Positions 20,560 through 28,503 are shown, counted from the first letter of the stretch. The stretch is 64,000 nt of DNA from Rhizobium binae (GCF_017357225.1 NZ_CP071604.1:3165001-3229000); one strand, 5' to 3'. Numbers and translations are program-made. The notes: generated from the sequence alone by a model not told the origin.

Positions 20560-21534
20560 ATGCCCGCCCGCCACACCAAGGTGCTCATCATCGGTTCCGG
20601 ACCCGCGGGCTATACCGCGGCGGTCTATGCCGCGCGCGCCATGCTGAAACCGGTGCTGATCGCCGGTCTCGAACAGGGCGGTCAGCTGATGATTACCACC
20701 GATGTCGAGAACTATCCGGGCTTCGCCGATCCGATCCAGGGTCCCTGGCTGATGGACCAGATGCTGCAGCAGGCAAAACATGTCGGCGCCGAGATCGTCA
20801 ACGACCTCGTGACCGAGGTCGATCTGAACCAGCGTCCCTTCGTCGCCTGCACCGACAGCGGCCAGGTCTGGACCGCCGATACGCTGATCATCGCCACCGG
20901 CGCGAAAGCCAAGTGGCTCGGCATCGAAAGCGAACAGCATTTCCAGGGCTTCGGTGTTTCGGCCTGTGCCACCTGCGACGGCTTCTTCTACCGCAACAAG
21001 GATGTGATCGTCGTCGGCGGCGGCAACAGCGCCGTCGAAGAGGCGCTCTACCTCTCCAATATTGCCAAGTCGGTCACTCTCGTCCATCGCCGCGATACCT
21101 TCCGCGCCGAGAAAATCCTGCAGGAACGCCTGTTCGCCAAGGAAAACGTCAAGGTGCTATGGAATACCGAAGTGGCCGAAATAACCGGCATGCCGGCCAA
21201 GCCCCCGATGCCGCAATCCGTCTCCGGCGCCCGCCTGCGGGACGTCAGAACCGGCGCGATCACCGAGATGGCGATCGACGGCGTCTTCGTCGCCATCGGT
21301 CACGCGCCGGCAACCGAGCTCTTCAAGGACAAGCTGAAGCTGAAGGGTAACGGCTACCTCTGGACCGCGCCGGATTCGACCGCGACCAGCCTCGAGGGTG
21401 TCTACGCCGCCGGCGACGTGACCGACGACACGTTCCGTCAGGCCGTCACCGCCGCCGGCATGGGGTGCATGGCAGCTCTCGAAGCCGAGCGATATCTGAC
21501 GGGCCACATGCCCGTCGCCGTGGCCGCGGAGTAA
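20560..21534 (+). CDS. trxB: Thioredoxin-disulfide reductase
   Basis: NADPH-dependent flavoprotein that reduces thioredoxin in the cytoplasm. The 324-residue protein has the FAD-binding GSGPAGYTAAVYAARA at the N-terminus and the redox-active CATC in SACATCDGFFY. It also has the NADPH site VVGGGNSAVEEALYL, with HRRDTFRAEK for the 2'-phosphate, and the second FAD motif GVYAAGDVTDD. All expected elements are intact. lsrB follows 22 bases later on the same strand, an arrangement I know from Sinorhizobium and Agrobacterium, and the pair is probably cotranscribed. Confidence 0.97.
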   Translation: MPARHTKVLIIGSGPAGYTAAVYAARAMLKPVLIAGLEQGGQLMITTDVENYPGFADPIQGPWLMDQMLQQAKHVGAEIVNDLVTEVDLNQRPFVACTDSGQVWTADTLIIATGAKAKWLGIESEQHFQGFGVSACATCDGFFYRNKDVIVVGGGNSAVEEALYLSNIAKSVTLVHRRDTFRAEKILQERLFAKENVKVLWNTEVAEITGMPAKPPMPQSVSGARLRDVRTGAITEMAIDGVFVAIGHAPATELFKDKLKLKGNGYLWTAPDSTATSLEGVYAAGDVTDDTFRQAVTAAGMGCMAALEAERYLTGHMPVAVAAE

Positions 21535-21556
21535 GATCGGCATGAGAGGCGGGGGA

Positions 21557-22453
21557 ATGCCACTGGATTGGGACAAGCTGCGTATTTTCCACGCAGCTGC
21601 CGAGGCGGGTTCATTCACGCATGCGGCGGATAAACTGCATCTGTCTCAATCCGCCATCAGCCGCCAGGTGAGCGCGCTGGAGCAGGATGTCGGCACCAAG
21701 CTGTTTCACCGCCATGCGCGCGGCCTGATCCTGACGGAACAGGGCGAACTACTGTACCGCACCGCCCATGACGTGCTGCTGAAGCTCGAAACCGTGAAGA
21801 TGCAGCTCACCGAGACGACCGAGACGCCGTCCGGAAAGCTGCGTGTGACGACGACTGTCGGCCTCGGCCAGGGCTGGCTGACCGACAAGATCCAGGAATT
21901 CCTGCAGCTTTATCCCGATGTGCAGATCCAGCTCATCCTCGACAACGAGGAAGTGGATGTGAACATGCGCCATGCCGACTGCGCAATCCGCCTGCGTCAG
22001 CCGCAGCAATCCGACCTCATCCAGCGCAAACTCTTCACCGTGCACATGCATGTCTATGCGGCGCCCTCCTATATCAATCGTCATGGCGAACCGCAGAAGA
22101 TCGAAGATCTCGACAATCACCGCATCATCACCTTCGGAGAGCCGGCGCCGAGCTACCTGCTCGACGTCAACTGGCTCGAAGTCGCCGGCCGTTCGTCCGA
22201 CAACAAACGCATCCCGCATCTGCAGATCAACAGCCAGACCTCGATCAAGCGCGCCTGCCTGCTCGGAATCGGCGTCGCCTGCCTGCCCGACTACATCGTC
22301 GGCCGCGACCCCGGCCTGATTCAGCTGGCGATCAATGCCGATGTCCCCTCTTTTGACACCTATTTCTGCTACCCTGACGAGATCAAGAACGCCGCCAAGC
22401 TGAAGGCCTTCCGCGATTTCATCGTCAGCAAGGCCAGAAACTGGAACTTTTGA
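21557..22453 (+). CDS. lsrB: LysR family regulator LsrB (VtlR-type)
   Basis: A 298-residue LysR regulator: winged helix (LDWDKLRIFHAAAEAGSFTH, LSQSAISRQVSALE) plus a periplasmic-binding-protein-like effector domain. The sequence and position after trxB match LsrB of Sinorhizobium, reported to act in redox/LPS homeostasis and symbiosis with regulatory cysteines. Cysteines here include those in HADCAIR and KRACLLGIGVACLPDY. I start at ATG 21557 just after a purine-rich gaggcggggga; ATG 21542 is possible. Homologues (VtlR in Brucella and Agrobacterium) are reported to activate abcR sRNA genes, and two such genes lie directly downstream. Confidence 0.88.
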   Translation: MPLDWDKLRIFHAAAEAGSFTHAADKLHLSQSAISRQVSALEQDVGTKLFHRHARGLILTEQGELLYRTAHDVLLKLETVKMQLTETTETPSGKLRVTTTVGLGQGWLTDKIQEFLQLYPDVQIQLILDNEEVDVNMRHADCAIRLRQPQQSDLIQRKLFTVHMHVYAAPSYINRHGEPQKIEDLDNHRIITFGEPAPSYLLDVNWLEVAGRSSDNKRIPHLQINSQTSIKRACLLGIGVACLPDYIVGRDPGLIQLAINADVPSFDTYFCYPDEIKNAAKLKAFRDFIVSKARNWNF

Positions 22454-22511
22454 GCCAATCTTGAACCAGTTTTATGGAATGATTTCCATACTATGCAGAG
22501 AGCGCATGACT

Positions 22512-22558
22512 GGCATGCACAAATGTGGGTTGCCGTTTGCCCATTAAACCACCATATC
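22512..22558 (+). promoter_or_regulatory. Promoter and upstream box of first AbcR-like sRNA
   Basis: A -35-like TTGCCG (22530-22535) is separated by 17 bases from CATATC (22553-22558). The 12-base string GGCATGCACAAA (22512-22523) lies 6 bases before the -35. The same 12 bases, spacing and -10 occur before the second sRNA, so they are probably a shared activator site and promoter. Confidence 0.7.
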
Positions 22559-22564
22559 GCACAT

Positions 22565-22680
22565 AGCTGATGCACATGGTGGCTTTTCCTCCCAGTTCCA
22601 CCGCATTGGCTGTTCCCCTCTGGAGGTTTTTGACCTTCACAATTATAAGGGCCCTGGTTTTCCAGCGGCCCTCTTTTTTT
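22565..22680 (+). ncRNA. AbcR-type (alpha-r15) trans-acting small RNA, copy 1
   Basis: A transcript of about 116 nt is predicted. It carries the unpaired CCTCCCAGTTCCACC segment, resembling the conserved CUCCCA anti-Shine-Dalgarno motif of AbcR RNAs, then a hairpin around CCTCTGGAGG. It ends in an intrinsic terminator, AGGGCC-CTGG-tttt-CCAG-c-GGCCCT followed by CTTTTTTT. A homologous copy lies 222 bases downstream. AbcR1/AbcR2 of Sinorhizobium and Agrobacterium are tandem Hfq-dependent regulators of ABC-transporter mRNAs and lie next to lsrB, as here. Ends are inferred from promoter and terminator; I do not assign which copy is AbcR1 or AbcR2. Confidence 0.88.
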
Positions 22681-22734
22681 GCTTTTGCTCACCGAGAAAT
22701 GCCGCATCGCAAAAAAATTGTGCGGCGCATAGCA

Positions 22735-22781
22735 GGCATGCACAAAAAAGCATTGAAACCTGCCTAAGGAAGCACCATATC
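22735..22781 (+). promoter_or_regulatory. Promoter and upstream box of second AbcR-like sRNA
   Basis: TTGAAA (22753-22758), 17 bases, CATATC (22776-22781), with GGCATGCACAAA at 22735-22746 exactly 6 bases upstream of the -35, as in copy 1. Sequence between the shared elements has diverged, which highlights the box as functional. Confidence 0.72.
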
Positions 22782-22787
22782 CCCCTC

Positions 22788-22902
22788 AGCTGATGCATTT
22801 CGTGGTTTCTCTCCCAGTACCACCGCATTGGCTGTTCCCCTCTGGAGGTTTTTGACCTTCACAATTATAAGGGCCCTGGTTTTCCGGTGGCCCTCTTTTT
22901 TT
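22788..22902 (+). ncRNA. AbcR-type (alpha-r15) trans-acting small RNA, copy 2
   Basis: A homologous transcript of about 115 nt with CTCTCCCAGTACCACC in the loop region. It has the same central sequence from GCATTGGCTGTTCC to the terminator. The terminator stem differs from copy 1 at the inner base pairs (CTGG paired with CCGG, allowing G-U) and keeps pairing, which supports selection on RNA structure. A seven-T run ends it at 22902. It lies between copy 1 and the ArsR gene, as for alpha-r15 RNAs in Sinorhizobium. Targets would be amino-acid and sugar ABC transporter mRNAs by analogy. Confidence 0.88.
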
Positions 22903-22969
22903 GCCCAAATTTTGCGCACCCAGCGACAGGCTGCACCTCACGTCTCCGTGATTTGCATATCGACCAGCA

Positions 22970-23007
22970 TCGATCCATATATCGAGAAAATACGATTTAT
23001 GGATCGA
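22970..23007. promoter_or_regulatory. Inverted repeat overlapping the arsR-type start codon
   Basis: TCGATCCAT (22970-22978) and ATGGATCGA (22999-23007) are perfect 9-base arms 20 bases apart. The right arm contains the first ATG of the ArsR gene. It suits an autoregulatory operator, or an mRNA hairpin hiding the start. Confidence 0.5.
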
Positions 23008-23310
23008 CAAACCGCGATGGACAAAGACGAGATCATCAAGGCGCTCGCGCATCCCACCCGGATGGCCATTCTGAGCTGGCTGAAAAATCCCGAGCAACAT
23101 TTTCTCACGCAGGAACATCCATTCGAAATGGGGGTTTGCGCCAGTCAATTCGAACGGTGCGGCCTGTCGCAATCGACGGTTTCTGCCCATCTCGGGACAC
23201 TGCACCGCGCCGGTCTCGTCACCACCAGACGCGTGGGACAGTGGATCTTCTACAAGCGCAACGAGGACACCATCGCAGCCTTCCTCAAGCAGCTGACACA
23301 GGATCTGTAA
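22999..23310 (+). CDS. ArsR family winged-helix regulator
   Basis: A 103-residue ArsR/SmtB-type protein: IIKALAHPTRMAILSWL at the N-terminus, the recognition helix in LSQSTVSAHLGTLHRAGLV, and the wing GQWIFYKRNED. The classical ArsR metal motif ELCVCDL is absent, but two cysteines sit just before the recognition helix (MGVCASQFERCGLS). That suggests a thiol- or electrophile-responsive member. The gene lies 124 bases upstream of an Old Yellow Enzyme gene on the same strand and probably controls it, as redox-sensing repressors do for such reductases elsewhere. Start is ATG 22999; ATG 23017 is an alternative that would free the palindrome. Confidence 0.88.
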   Translation: MDRQTAMDKDEIIKALAHPTRMAILSWLKNPEQHFLTQEHPFEMGVCASQFERCGLSQSTVSAHLGTLHRAGLVTTRRVGQWIFYKRNEDTIAAFLKQLTQDL

Positions 23311-23311
23311 A

Positions 23312-23410
23312 ATGCCCGCCGCAGCCCTGGTTGCCCTGATCGGCCTGGACGCAACGGCGCTCGACCATCTCTCCGCCAGGGCCCGGGCCGCCCTTGCCCC
23401 TGCTGAGTGA
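23312..23410 (+). CDS. Possible 32-residue small protein
   Basis: An ATG one base after the ArsR stop opens a 32-codon frame rich in Ala and Leu (MPAAALVALIGLDATALDHL at its start) that ends at TGA 23408-23410, 24 bases before the reductase gene. I recognise no family. It could be a small cotranslated peptide, a remnant or chance in GC-rich DNA. Confidence 0.25.
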   Translation: MPAAALVALIGLDATALDHLSARARAALAPAE

Positions 23411-23434
23411 TCCCCCGCAAAAGAAAGGACCATC

Positions 23435-24559
23435 ATGGCCAAGCTTTTCAAACCCACCAAGGTTGGCGACATCACCGTCAAGAACCGCATCGTCATGGCG
23501 CCGCTCACCCGCAACCGCTCGCCGGGCGCGATCCCCAACGACCTCAACGTCGAATATTACCGCCAGCGCGCCACGGCAGGGCTGATCATCACAGAGGCGA
23601 CTGCGATCACCCATCAAGGCCAGGGTTATGCCGACGTGCCCGGTCTTTATAGCAAGGAAGCGCTTGAAGGCTGGAAGCGTGTGACCGACGCGGTTCACGC
23701 CGCCGGCGGCAAGATCGTCGTTCAGATGTGGCATGTCGGCCGAATTTCGCACACGACCCTGCAGCCGGATGGCGGCAAGCCGGTCTCCTCGACCAATCGC
23801 GTCGCCACGGCCAAGACCTATCTGGTCAACGCCGACGGCAGCGGCAGCTTCGCCGATACCTCAGAACCGCGCGCGCTCGAAATCGCCGAAATCCCTGGGA
23901 TCGTCGAGGATTACCGCAAGGCTGCCCGCGCCGCCATCGACGCTGGCTTTGACGGTGTCGAGATCCATGGCGCCAACGGCTATCTGCTCGACCAGTTCAT
24001 TCGTGACGGCGTCAATGACCGCACCGACCGATATGGCGGCTCGATCGAGAACCGCACGCGGCTCGTCTTTGAAGTCGTGGATGCCGTCGTGAGGGAAATC
24101 GGTGCCGGCCGCACCGCAATCCGCATTTCGCCGGTGACTCCATCGGGCGAGAGCTACGATTCCAATCCGCAGGCCACCTTCACCCATGTGGTCGAGGGAC
24201 TGGCCAAATACGACCTCGCCTATATCCACGTCATCGAAGGCCAGACCGGCGGCGACCGTGATTACCAGCAGGGCGACAATCCTCCCTTTGACTACAAGGC
24301 GCTGCGCCAAGCCTATCAAACGGCCGGCGGCAAAGCCAACTGGATGGTCAATAACGGCTATGACCGCGACCTAGCGGTCGATGCCGTCGAAAGCGGCCGC
24401 GCCGATCTCGTCGCCTTCGGCAAGCCCTTCATCGCCAATCCCGACCTCGTCGAACGGCTGGCGAAGAACTTGCCGCTCAACACGCCCGACCAGTCCACCT
24501 TCTACGGCGGCGGCGCCAAGGGTTACATCGACTATTCCCTTGTCGAGAAGGTCGCCTGA
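23435..24559 (+). CDS. Alkene reductase, Old Yellow Enzyme family (NemA-like)
   Basis: A 374-residue FMN-containing TIM-barrel ene-reductase that uses NADPH to reduce activated C=C bonds, nitro-esters or electrophilic quinones. Signatures: N-terminal FKPTKVGDITVKNRIVMAPL, substrate-binding His/Asn pair in VEIHGANGYLLDQF, ring-binding DRTDRYGGSIENRTR, and phosphate-binding GKPFIANPDLVERL. Length and motifs are complete. The Cys-containing ArsR regulator directly upstream suggests induction by reactive electrophiles. A strong hairpin 20 bases after the stop separates it from the kinase gene. Confidence 0.93.
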   Translation: MAKLFKPTKVGDITVKNRIVMAPLTRNRSPGAIPNDLNVEYYRQRATAGLIITEATAITHQGQGYADVPGLYSKEALEGWKRVTDAVHAAGGKIVVQMWHVGRISHTTLQPDGGKPVSSTNRVATAKTYLVNADGSGSFADTSEPRALEIAEIPGIVEDYRKAARAAIDAGFDGVEIHGANGYLLDQFIRDGVNDRTDRYGGSIENRTRLVFEVVDAVVREIGAGRTAIRISPVTPSGESYDSNPQATFTHVVEGLAKYDLAYIHVIEGQTGGDRDYQQGDNPPFDYKALRQAYQTAGGKANWMVNNGYDRDLAVDAVESGRADLVAFGKPFIANPDLVERLAKNLPLNTPDQSTFYGGGAKGYIDYSLVEKVA

Positions 24560-24578
24560 GCCCTTCGGATCCGAATTG

Positions 24579-24606
24579 GGAAATCCCGCCGAGAGGCGGG
24601 ATTTCC
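24579..24606 (+). terminator. Intrinsic-type terminator after the alkene reductase
   Basis: GGAAATCCCGCC-gaga-GGCGGGATTTCC is a perfect 12-bp stem with a tetraloop, followed by atttcc. The U-tract is partly inside the stem, as in many rhizobial terminators. Confidence 0.75.
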
Positions 24607-24636
24607 ATTTCCGCTGCATCTTTGTAGGTTGTCGCC

Positions 24637-25437
24637 ATGTTCGCTCCCTATCTCGACCGCTGGTCGCTCATATCAGACGGCGAGCCGATCCTCACGCATT
24701 CGAGCCGCCTGCTGCCGGTCCTCTGGCAGGAAAGGCCCGCGATGCTGAAGGTGGCGACCGATAAAACCGAACGATATGGCGCGCTGTTGATGCAATGGTG
24801 GGACGGCGACGGCGCGGCCCATGTCTACGCCCATGAGGGCGACGCCGTGCTTCTGGAACGGGCGACCGGAAAACGCTCGCTGCTTGCCATGGCGATGAAA
24901 GACGAAGACGACGAGGCAAGCCGCATCCTCTGCCGGACGGCCGCGAGGCTGCACGCGCCGCGGCAAAAGCCGCTTCCCGACCCGATACCACTCACCCGCT
25001 GGTTCCGAGAACTGGCACCGACGGCCGATAAAGTTGGCGGCACATTTGCCGATTGCTCGACGGTCGCCAATGCCCTTCTTTCCGACCCGCGGGATGTGAC
25101 GATCCTCCACGGCGACATTCACCACGGCAATATTCTCGATTTCGAGACGCGCGGCTGGCTGGCGATCGATCCGAAGCGCCTTCATGGCGAACGCGGCTTT
25201 GATTTCGCCAATATTTTCGCCAACCAGGAACTGCCTGTCATCACCGATCTCACCCGTTTCCGCCGCCAGCTCCCCATCGTCTCGATGGAAGCGAGGCTGG
25301 AGCCGAAGCGGCTTTTACAGTGGATCGCCGCCTATTCCGGCCTTTCCGCCGCCTGGTTTTTCGGAGATGCAAACACGCCTCAGGTCGAGACGGCCCTGAC
25401 GGTCGCCCGGCTCGCTCTTTCCGAACTTGTGGCTTAA
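24637..25437 (+). CDS. Aminoglycoside/hydroxyurea phosphotransferase family protein (APH(6)-like)
   Basis: A 266-residue kinase of the APH(6)/streptomycin 6-kinase family. The catalytic loop ILHGDIHHGNIL (Asp as base, Asn for metal) and the following AIDPKRLHGERGFDFANIF, with the metal Asp, are typical. The N-lobe has AMLKVATDK, including the ATP-contacting Lys. Chromosomal members are widespread in rhizobia and do not by themselves imply streptomycin resistance. It converges with the next gene, overlapping by 4 bases at the stops. Confidence 0.85.
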   Translation: MFAPYLDRWSLISDGEPILTHSSRLLPVLWQERPAMLKVATDKTERYGALLMQWWDGDGAAHVYAHEGDAVLLERATGKRSLLAMAMKDEDDEASRILCRTAARLHAPRQKPLPDPIPLTRWFRELAPTADKVGGTFADCSTVANALLSDPRDVTILHGDIHHGNILDFETRGWLAIDPKRLHGERGFDFANIFANQELPVITDLTRFRRQLPIVSMEARLEPKRLLQWIAAYSGLSAAWFFGDANTPQVETALTVARLALSELVA

Positions 25438-26459
25438 CGTCCATCCTCCAGAGAATGCCCGATAAGGGCAGGCACCGTCTGACGGTGCTGCGGTTCGGAC
25501 AGGCAGCCGAGCGCCACGAGCGTCGCCTTGACGGCCTCGTCGATCGGTGTGTGCGGTTCTTTTCCCAGTTCAGCCGTCAGTCTGGTGTTCGACATCCGCA
25601 ACGGCACCTTCCACAGATAGCGCATCTCCTTGATCTCCCGCATCATGGGAAGGAAGGGCGCTGCGAGCGGCACGATCCACCAAGGAAAACGCCCGATCTT
25701 CGCCTTGCCGCCGGCAACGCGCCTGATCGCTTCTGCCATCTGCATTCCGTCGGCATCCCAGAACCCGTCCATGTGATAGACCGCAAAGGACGGCAGCCGA
25801 TCAGCCCGTTCGATGAACTGCACCATGGTTTCCGCCATGTCGGGCAAGTAGGTCCACTGATGACCGACGCCCCGCCGTCCAGGGTTCTTGATCGTGGCGA
25901 CGGGCTTGCCCGGCGTCACGAGGCCGGAGGAGAACCAGCTGTTGGCAGTGGCGCCCGGACCGAAGAAATCGCCGGCGCGGACGATGATGACGCCGATGCC
26001 GGCTTGCGCCGCCGCCTTCAACCGTTCTTCCATCTCGACCCGGATGGCGCCTTTCCGGGTCACCGGATGCTGCGGGCTCTCCTCCGTCGGCATCGGCAGG
26101 GCATCGGGACCGAAATTATAGACGTTGCCGGGCAGCACGATGCGCGCGCCGACAGCGCGAGCAGCGGCAATGCTATTGTCGAGCATCGGCAGCACCAGCC
26201 TGTCCCAGTCGCGGTAGCCCGGCGGATTGACGGCATGAACAATTAACCCGACGCCCTCGGCCGCCTTCAGAACATCGCCGGCATTCATCGCATCGCCCTG
26301 TACCCATTCGAAAGCCGGCTCTTTCCCCATCGCCCGTTGCGCATCACGGTTCAGCGCACGAATCCGCCAGCCACGCCCCAACAGCTTTCGCGCAACCGCG
26401 CCACCAATCCCACCGGTCGCGCCGAGAACAAGGGCGGTCATTTCTATCTCTCTGCTCAT
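25434..26459 (-). CDS. NAD(P)-dependent epimerase/SDR family oxidoreductase
   Basis: A 341-residue extended or atypical short-chain dehydrogenase. The Rossmann motif TALVLGATGGIGGAVARKLL is at the N-terminus, followed by RIRALNRD, whose Arg residues suggest NADP. The canonical YxxxK active site is not obvious, as in NmrA-like or NAD-dependent epimerase-like members. ATG 26459 has ggagagcatgtg upstream. It is divergent from a LysR gene 92 bases away, which probably regulates it. Substrate unknown. Confidence 0.82.
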   Translation of the reverse strand: MSREIEMTALVLGATGGIGGAVARKLLGRGWRIRALNRDAQRAMGKEPAFEWVQGDAMNAGDVLKAAEGVGLIVHAVNPPGYRDWDRLVLPMLDNSIAAARAVGARIVLPGNVYNFGPDALPMPTEESPQHPVTRKGAIRVEMEERLKAAAQAGIGVIIVRAGDFFGPGATANSWFSSGLVTPGKPVATIKNPGRRGVGHQWTYLPDMAETMVQFIERADRLPSFAVYHMDGFWDADGMQMAEAIRRVAGGKAKIGRFPWWIVPLAAPFLPMMREIKEMRYLWKVPLRMSNTRLTAELGKEPHTPIDEAVKATLVALGCLSEPQHRQTVPALIGHSLEDGR

Positions 26460-26551
26460 CACATGCTCTCCTTCGTTTGCATGAAATGAATATGCTCCGC
26501 TCTCAGATAAACGAAATTGACGAAATGAGTGCATCCAATATACAAAAATAT

Positions 26552-27457
26552 ATGGACTCCGAACCTAGCTGGGATTTCTATCGCAGTTTTCTCACCGTGC
26601 TCCGGCACGGATCGCTTTCGGCCGCCGCCCGCGAGCTGGGGTTGACGCAGCCGACCATTGGCCGCCATGTCGATGCCCTGGAACTGGCGATCGGCGCCGA
26701 GCTCTTCACCCGATCGCCGAACGGTCTGCTGCCGACCGACGCGGCACTGGCGCTGAAGCCTTATGCCGAGACGCTGGCGGCAACCACGGCCGCACTTTTG
26801 CGCACCGCATCCAGCCAACGCGAACGCGTCGCCGGAACGATCAGGATCAGCGCCAGCGAGGTCATCGCCGTCGAAGTGCTGCCTGCGATTCTCGGGCCGC
26901 TTCAGGACGCCCATCCCGAGCTCCAGATCGAGCTTTCGGCTTCCGATGCGGTCGAGGATCTGGTGAACCGCGAGGCCGACATCGCCGTGCGCATGGCCGA
27001 ACCGCAACAGGATGCACTCGTCGTGCGCCGCATCGGCGATATCCCGCTGGGCTTCCACGCCCATCGCCGCTATCTCGAACGATATGGCATTCCGCAAAGC
27101 GTGGCAGATCTCGCCAATCATCGGCTTATCGGCTTTGACCGGCAGACCGCCTATGTCCGCCTGGTGATGAAGCGCTATCCGGTGCCCGATGGCATCAAAT
27201 TCGCCTACAGGACTGACAGCAATCTTGCCCAGCTTGCCGCGATCCGCGCCGGCGTCGGCATCGGCCTCTGCCAGATCGGGCTTGCACGGGAGAATCCTGA
27301 CCTCGTGCACCTCCTGGCCGATGCTTTCAACATCCCGCTCGGCACGTGGGTGGCGATGCACGAGAGCCTGAAATCGTCGCCACGCTGCCGCGTCACTTTC
27401 GACGCGCTGGTCAACGGCCTGCAGGATTACTATCGGTACTCGACTAGAACAGGATGA
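26552..27457 (+). CDS. LysR family transcriptional regulator
   Basis: A 301-residue LysR protein: helix-turn-helix FLTVLRHGSLSAAARELGLTQ followed by PTIGRHVDALE, and an effector domain with NREADIAVRMAEPQQD and IRAGVGIGLCQIGLA. The start is uncertain: I use ATG 26552 (MDSEPSWDFY), close to the HTH; upstream in-frame ATGs at 26525 and 26477 have no ribosome binding site. It is divergent from the SDR gene and probably controls it. The last codons are part of a palindromic repeat that begins at 27445. Confidence 0.88.
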   Translation: MDSEPSWDFYRSFLTVLRHGSLSAAARELGLTQPTIGRHVDALELAIGAELFTRSPNGLLPTDAALALKPYAETLAATTAALLRTASSQRERVAGTIRISASEVIAVEVLPAILGPLQDAHPELQIELSASDAVEDLVNREADIAVRMAEPQQDALVVRRIGDIPLGFHAHRRYLERYGIPQSVADLANHRLIGFDRQTAYVRLVMKRYPVPDGIKFAYRTDSNLAQLAAIRAGVGIGLCQIGLARENPDLVHLLADAFNIPLGTWVAMHESLKSSPRCRVTFDALVNGLQDYYRYSTRTG

Positions 27458-27534
27458 TTTTAGGCCCGGTCGGCCTAAGATCTGAATCCTGTTCTATTTC
27501 GTCCGAAAACCGCTCACACTTTTCGGCATCATGC
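27445..27534. repeat. Palindromic interspersed repeat reaching into the LysR stop
   Basis: TAGAACAGGAT (27445-27455) pairs with ATCCTGTTCTA (27486-27496), with an inner stem TTAGGCC/GGCCTAA. A tail with gtccgaaaaccgctcacact follows. I recognise this arrangement as a dispersed palindromic element of Rhizobium genomes. It supplies the final codons and the TGA (27455-27457) of the LysR gene, so the insertion defined that gene's present C-terminus, or the element arose there. Confidence 0.6.
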
Positions 27535-27703
27535 TTCAGCGGATAGTCGCAAATCGCAATCGATTTCCGAAGGGAATCATGCACAATTCAATGCATCCGG
27601 CGGTCCCCACCGCGATGTGGCGTCACTTTATACCTTTGTTTTTCATGGCTTCCTGACACCAGCCGCATCACCATTTTGCTGAACTTGCTCTAACAGGATA
27701 AAG

Positions 27704-28219
27704 ATGACACCTCACAATCCGGTGGAACTGGTGCCTTACGATCCGCAGTGGCCGGCGGATTTTCGGCGCATCCGCAGCCGATTGCTCACCTGGCTGCCGC
27801 AGGCGCTGTGCATCGAACATATCGGCAGCACGTCGATACCGGGCATGACCGCCAAGCCTCTCATCGATATCGACATCGTCCTTCCCGGCCTCGAGCATAT
27901 CGCAGATGCCACAGCGTTGCTTCTAGCGGAAGGCTATGAACCGCGCGGCAATCGCTATGACGACGAGGTCTGGGCGTTTTTATCGAGAGGTTCGGTACCG
28001 GCGGAGCGTGTCTATCTTTGCCCGGCCGGCAACGGCACGCATCGAAACAGGCTGGCTTTCCGGGATTATCTCATCGCGCATCCGAAGTCGGCGAGCGAGT
28101 ATGCCGCGCTGAAACGCAGACTGGCAGCCGAGTTCAGGACGGACGGCGATCGCTATACCGCGCAGAAGCGTCAATTTGTCGACACGATCGTTGCGCGGGC
28201 ATTGAAGGGCAATGCTTAG
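27704..28219 (+). CDS. GrpB family protein (UPF0157, nucleotidyltransferase-like)
   Basis: A 171-residue member of the GrpB/UPF0157 family, whose fold is nucleotidyltransferase-like and whose reaction is not established. The core IEHIGSTSIPGMTAKPLIDI (Gly-Ser motif plus carboxylates) and the C-terminal YAALKRRLAAEFRTDGDRYT are typical. ATG 27704 follows aacaggataaag. It converges on a small DUF2188 gene with 2 bases between stops. Confidence 0.9.
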   Translation: MTPHNPVELVPYDPQWPADFRRIRSRLLTWLPQALCIEHIGSTSIPGMTAKPLIDIDIVLPGLEHIADATALLLAEGYEPRGNRYDDEVWAFLSRGSVPAERVYLCPAGNGTHRNRLAFRDYLIAHPKSASEYAALKRRLAAEFRTDGDRYTAQKRQFVDTIVARALKGNA

Positions 28220-28221
28220 CG

Positions 28222-28503
28222 TCATGCGCCGTGCGGGGCTCCGGCCGCGCGATCCTGCCACAGGCCGTCCACCACTTCCGTCTCCGGCCGGTCTCCGCCC
28301 TCGGCGTATTCCTCATGCCACTTGCCGTTTTCATCCTGCCAGCTGATCTCGGCGGAATCGCCGCCGACTTGCTGTTCGGCCGCAACAATACGCGCAGCTT
28401 CAAGCGCCTCGGCATGGCTCGGAAACGCTTCGGAATAGACGCCTCCCAACCTGTAGGCCCAGCCGCCGTCATGCGGCACGACTTCGTAGACCACCTTGAT
28501 CAT
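28222..28503 (-). CDS. DUF2188 domain-containing protein
   Basis: A 93-residue soluble protein. The segment YEVVPHDGGWAYRLGGVYSE followed by FPSHAEALEAARIVAAEQQ is the compact beta-beta-alpha layout of DUF2188, and the acidic/Trp-rich C-terminus (SWQDENGKWHEEY) is common in rhizobial copies. Function unknown. The ATG at 28503 begins the conserved N-terminus. It is convergent with grpB-type and divergent from the ChaA-like gene. Confidence 0.8.
   Translation of the reverse strand: MIKVVYEVVPHDGGWAYRLGGVYSEAFPSHAEALEAARIVAAEQQVGGDSAEISWQDENGKWHEEYAEGGDRPETEVVDGLWQDRAAGAPHGA

Noticed and set aside
20329..21087. N-terminal extension of the Lrp-type frame over trxB
   Set aside because: It is antisense to trxB and lacks family features; the conserved Lrp N-terminus begins at GTG 20328.
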